NCBI RefSeq assembly: GCF_000711695.1
Contig: NW_013547012.1
Coordinates: forward strand, 186,001 to 250,000
Direction of reading: 5' to 3'
Length of the DNA stretch: 64,000 nucleotides
DNA from: Tilletiaria anomala UBC 951
Lineage: Eukaryota > Basidiomycota > Exobasidiomycetes > Georgefischeriales > Tilletiariaceae
The notes below the pieces were generated by a model that did not search any database, had not been told where the DNA came from, and saw nothing but the letters and a program-made list of their open reading frames with translations. Below are positions 61,675 to 64,000 of this stretch, piece by piece (position 1 is the first letter of the stretch; every line of letters begins with the position of its first letter). A program made the translations under genes and the position numbers.

Positions 61675-62729
61675 TCAGAGGCGTTTGGCGATCTGAATCG
61701 CACCTTTGCAGCCATAGCCAACAATCGCGCTTAGCAACGCATGCGCGGGAGCCTGTTGAGCGTCGTGCTCGACGGCAGTGTCCAAGTGTTCGAGCTCGTC
61801 ATCTCGGAACTCGGTGATGACCTCAGAGAGAAGCGGAAGAGAAGGATGGAGGCCGGATGTTGGGCACCCTGGCCCTGACGTATCTGATTCCCTCGCTGAC
61901 TGTGAATGGTCCATGACCGGCGATGGCGGGGTTTGGGTGGTGATTTTGCGCAGATGCACGAGTTGGCTGAGGCAACCAAGCTGAATCGTCAGCACAGTCA
62001 GCGCGAAAGCTCAGAGCTGAATACTCACTCCTCATAGTGTTCTCCGATTACGGTTTCGACTGCTTCAGTGCACGCCATTGCTGCTTCCTTTCCTATAAGC
62101 GCTGTTGCCGCACCAAGTATCTTTCCTGCAAGACTCCAGACCGGAAGCAAAGCTGACGGTCGCGTCCGATGTTGGGCGAGGAGCATCTCTGCAACCTTAA
62201 GGTGCTTTTTTTCCGTATCCCACATATCGAGCATCATCTTCTTAGTCTTTGTATCTCCTAGAAGACCAAATACGTTCGCCTGCGCTTGATAGATAGTGTT
62301 TGCAGCAATTTCGCCGGCGTGGTCGACTCTGAGCATGCCTTCAAGAGCATCGCGGTCGGCTGGTGAAAGGTTCATTGGTGTCTCTCGGGTTGCTCGGTCG
62401 CGCTCACTAGTGGATGGCATAGAAGCGGCTCCCTTGGACCCAGCCGAGCCTGGAGAGGAGTAGAAGGTTGAAGTATAAGCGGAGGATGCGAGCGGCTGAG
62501 CACTAACATGGGGCTTTGTGGAGTGCCATCGTTGGGAGAAGAAAGCTCGGGAGACGGTTGAACCACGGAGCCTCCACGGGAGGAGGGCCACGCGTGCGCA
62601 GGACGCACAGGTCGGTGTCATGTTCAATGGTAACGTCTCAGGAAGAGAGAACGGCCATACGGACGATAGACTTGCCCTGCAAAAGGTGCTGAGGGGGATG
62701 GAAATGGTAGCAGTGGTGAAAGGACCCAT
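61675..62729 (-). CDS. COQ7: 5-demethoxyubiquinone hydroxylase Coq7, mitochondrial
   Basis: Two exons, 62729-62029 and 61966-61675, give 330 residues. Coq7 is a diiron enzyme making the penultimate intermediate of coenzyme Q. Metal-ligand motifs: Glu in LRVDHAGEIAANTIYQ, EKKH in WDTEKKHLKVAE, Glu in EAVETVIGEHYEDQL and ExxH in RDDELEHLDTAVEHDAQQAP. The intron falls inside EHYE|DQL; the acceptor CTCAG|CCAAC is the one that gives the family sequence. A mitochondrial leader and Ser/Ala-rich linker of about 130 residues precede the domain. It converges with PAP1 (105 bp between stops) and diverges from the phytoene desaturase gene. Confidence 0.95.
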
Positions 62730-62973
62730 GACAGCGAGTGTCGGATCACTTTCCTAATAATCAAAGTGATAAGTGTGACGTATGGTGTACGAATTCGCGC
62801 TGCTACTGGCATGTTTGATAGCACCGAGTCCCCTCACTTTACATAACTTGGTGTCATTCATAGCGTGAGAGCCCCACTGCAATCCTTGGAGCTCTGAGAA
62901 AGAGACTCGACCTTTTTCTATTGCACAGGTGTCATGACAAGCGCATCGGGAACACCTGCTTGAACTAGGCTCC
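62730..62973. promoter_or_regulatory. Short divergent promoter shared by COQ7 and the CrtI-type gene
   Basis: Only 244 bp lie between the two start codons. It contains a run near 62760-62790 (AATCAAAGTGATAAGTGTGACG) and CTTTTTCTATTGCAC near 62915-62930. No named motif is claimed. Confidence 0.5.
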
Positions 62974-64000
62974 ATGTCAGCCAATAGCGTAGGACATCGC
63001 AATGCAACTGGTGCGCGACGGGCCAACGGCGGTAGTGCTTTCGCAAGCAGTGCGACTTCCAGCAATTCTGGGCCCAAGCAAGTTGTGATCATTGGCGCAG
63101 GAATTGGTGGGTGTGCAATGGCTGCGAGGCTCGGGAAACTCGGTTACAAGGTCACCGTCTTCGAAAAGAACGAGTTTAGTGGCGGACGATGCTCACTCAT
63201 TCACGCAAATGGGCACAGATGGGACCAAGGTCCTTCCCTGTATCTCATGCCTGAGCTATTCGAACGAGCTTTCAAAGACCTGGGCGAAGATGTCAAGAAT
63301 CACTATGCGCTTCACACCTGCAACCCAACATATAATATCCACTTTGCAGACGGTGAAAAGTTCACGCTCACGCCCAACTTGGCCGAGATGGGACCGCAGC
63401 TCGAGCGCTTGGAAAGGCCAGAAGGTGTCAACGACCCACTTGGAAACTTTATCAAGTTCCTGAAGGAGGCAGGGGAGCACTACGAAGAGAGCATCGAGCA
63501 TGTCCTCCTTAAGGACTGGAGTGTTAGCCCGTTGTCGCTGCTGCGGATTGAGCTTCTCCTGATGCTGTGGAGGACCAAAGCCCTGCGTGTCTATCGAAGC
63601 CTCTACGGTCGGGCGAGGTGAATCGAATCATTCGGGACGGGAAGATTTTGTGAACAAGCCTCAATATGATTCTTTGTTCTCCTGCAGTAACTTCTTCCGC
63701 AGCTCTCATGTTCGACAAGCGATGACATTCAGCTCGATGTTCATGGGCATATCACCGTTCCGTGCGCCAGCCACTTACTCGCTCCTCCAATATGCAGAAA
63801 ACTCAAAGGGCGTGCTATATCCCATCGGCGGGTTCCACAAGGTCGTCGAGTCGCTGGAGAAAATCGCCAACAAGAAATTCGGGGTCGAATTCCGATATAA
63901 CGCCGGCGTCAAGAAAGTCTTACCGAACTTGCAATGTCCAGGACGGGTGCTCGGTGTTGAGCTTGACTCGGGCGAGGAGGTCAAAGCAGACTTAGTCGTG
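62974..64000 (+). CDS. CrtI-type phytoene desaturase (3' part beyond window)
   Basis: Exons 62974-63617 and 63688 to the window end give about 319 residues of an enzyme usually near 550-600. It inserts double bonds into phytoene on the way to lycopene and related carotenoids. The N-terminal FAD fold is clear: QVVIIGAGIGGCAMAARLGK (GAGIGG at 41-46), VFEKNEFSGGRCSL, RWDQGPSLYLMPELF. After the intron the family block reads MTFSSMFMGISPFRAPATYS and VLYPIGGFHKVVESL. The AG|T junction (GRASNFFRSS) is phase-correct. The first 30 residues are Ser/Asn/Ala-rich. In many fungi this gene neighbours a phytoene synthase/lycopene cyclase gene; the next gene lies outside the window. Confidence 0.94.

Overview
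The window is fungal nuclear DNA. Genes are dense and split by short spliceosomal introns (about 38-480 nt, GT-AG with CTNAC-like branch points). The protein set is that of a basidiomycete: a TOK-type potassium channel, FZO1, VPS16, Zn2Cys6 and CrtI-type genes, and secreted Ser/Cys-rich families. The gene style (alanine/serine/glutamine-rich extensions, moderately high GC, a phytoene desaturase) suggests a basidiomycete yeast or smut relative (Ustilaginomycotina). That placement is inference from gene character, not from a database search. No mobile element, viral fossil, CRISPR array, rRNA gene or convincing tRNA gene was found.

Layout, left to right: DUF1774-like membrane protein (-, cut by the left edge); FZO1 mitofusin (+); ribosomal proteins uL23/RPL25 (-) and uL22/RPL17 (+), head to head; Aurora kinase (-) and 2-oxoglutarate dehydrogenase KGD1 (+), head to head; a decayed apple-like secreted protein gene (-); a TOK-like two-pore K+ channel (-); a CCDC25/Jlp2-like protein with a 7-nt exon (-) next to spindle-checkpoint BUB3 (+); an MGRN1/LOG2-like RING E3 ligase (-); a poorly understood 2.2 kb gap; NMD3 (+) and VPS16 (-), tail to tail 16 bp apart; COQ6 (+); mitochondrial ribosomal bL32m (-) and ETF-beta (+), head to head; a secreted alpha/beta hydrolase (-) with a decayed second copy beside it (-); a 1758-residue Zn2Cys6 transcription factor (+); an unresolved coding-like stretch (-); an MCT/MCH5-like MFS transporter (+); poly(A) polymerase PAP1 (+); COQ7 (-) and a CrtI phytoene desaturase (+, cut by the right edge), head to head over 244 bp.

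Strands alternate almost perfectly, so most promoters are shared by divergent pairs and most 3' ends face each other. The genes do not form one pathway, but there are themes. KGD1, ETF-beta, COQ6, COQ7, bL32m and FZO1 serve mitochondrial respiration: ETF feeds electrons to the ubiquinone pool that COQ6 and COQ7 help make. uL23, uL22 and NMD3 serve the 60S subunit. Aurora and BUB3 serve chromosome segregation. COQ7 and CrtI both act on isoprenoid-derived products.

Exon joins were worked out by hand from reading-frame continuity and family conservation. Most are phase-consistent and I trust them. The weaker ones are marked.
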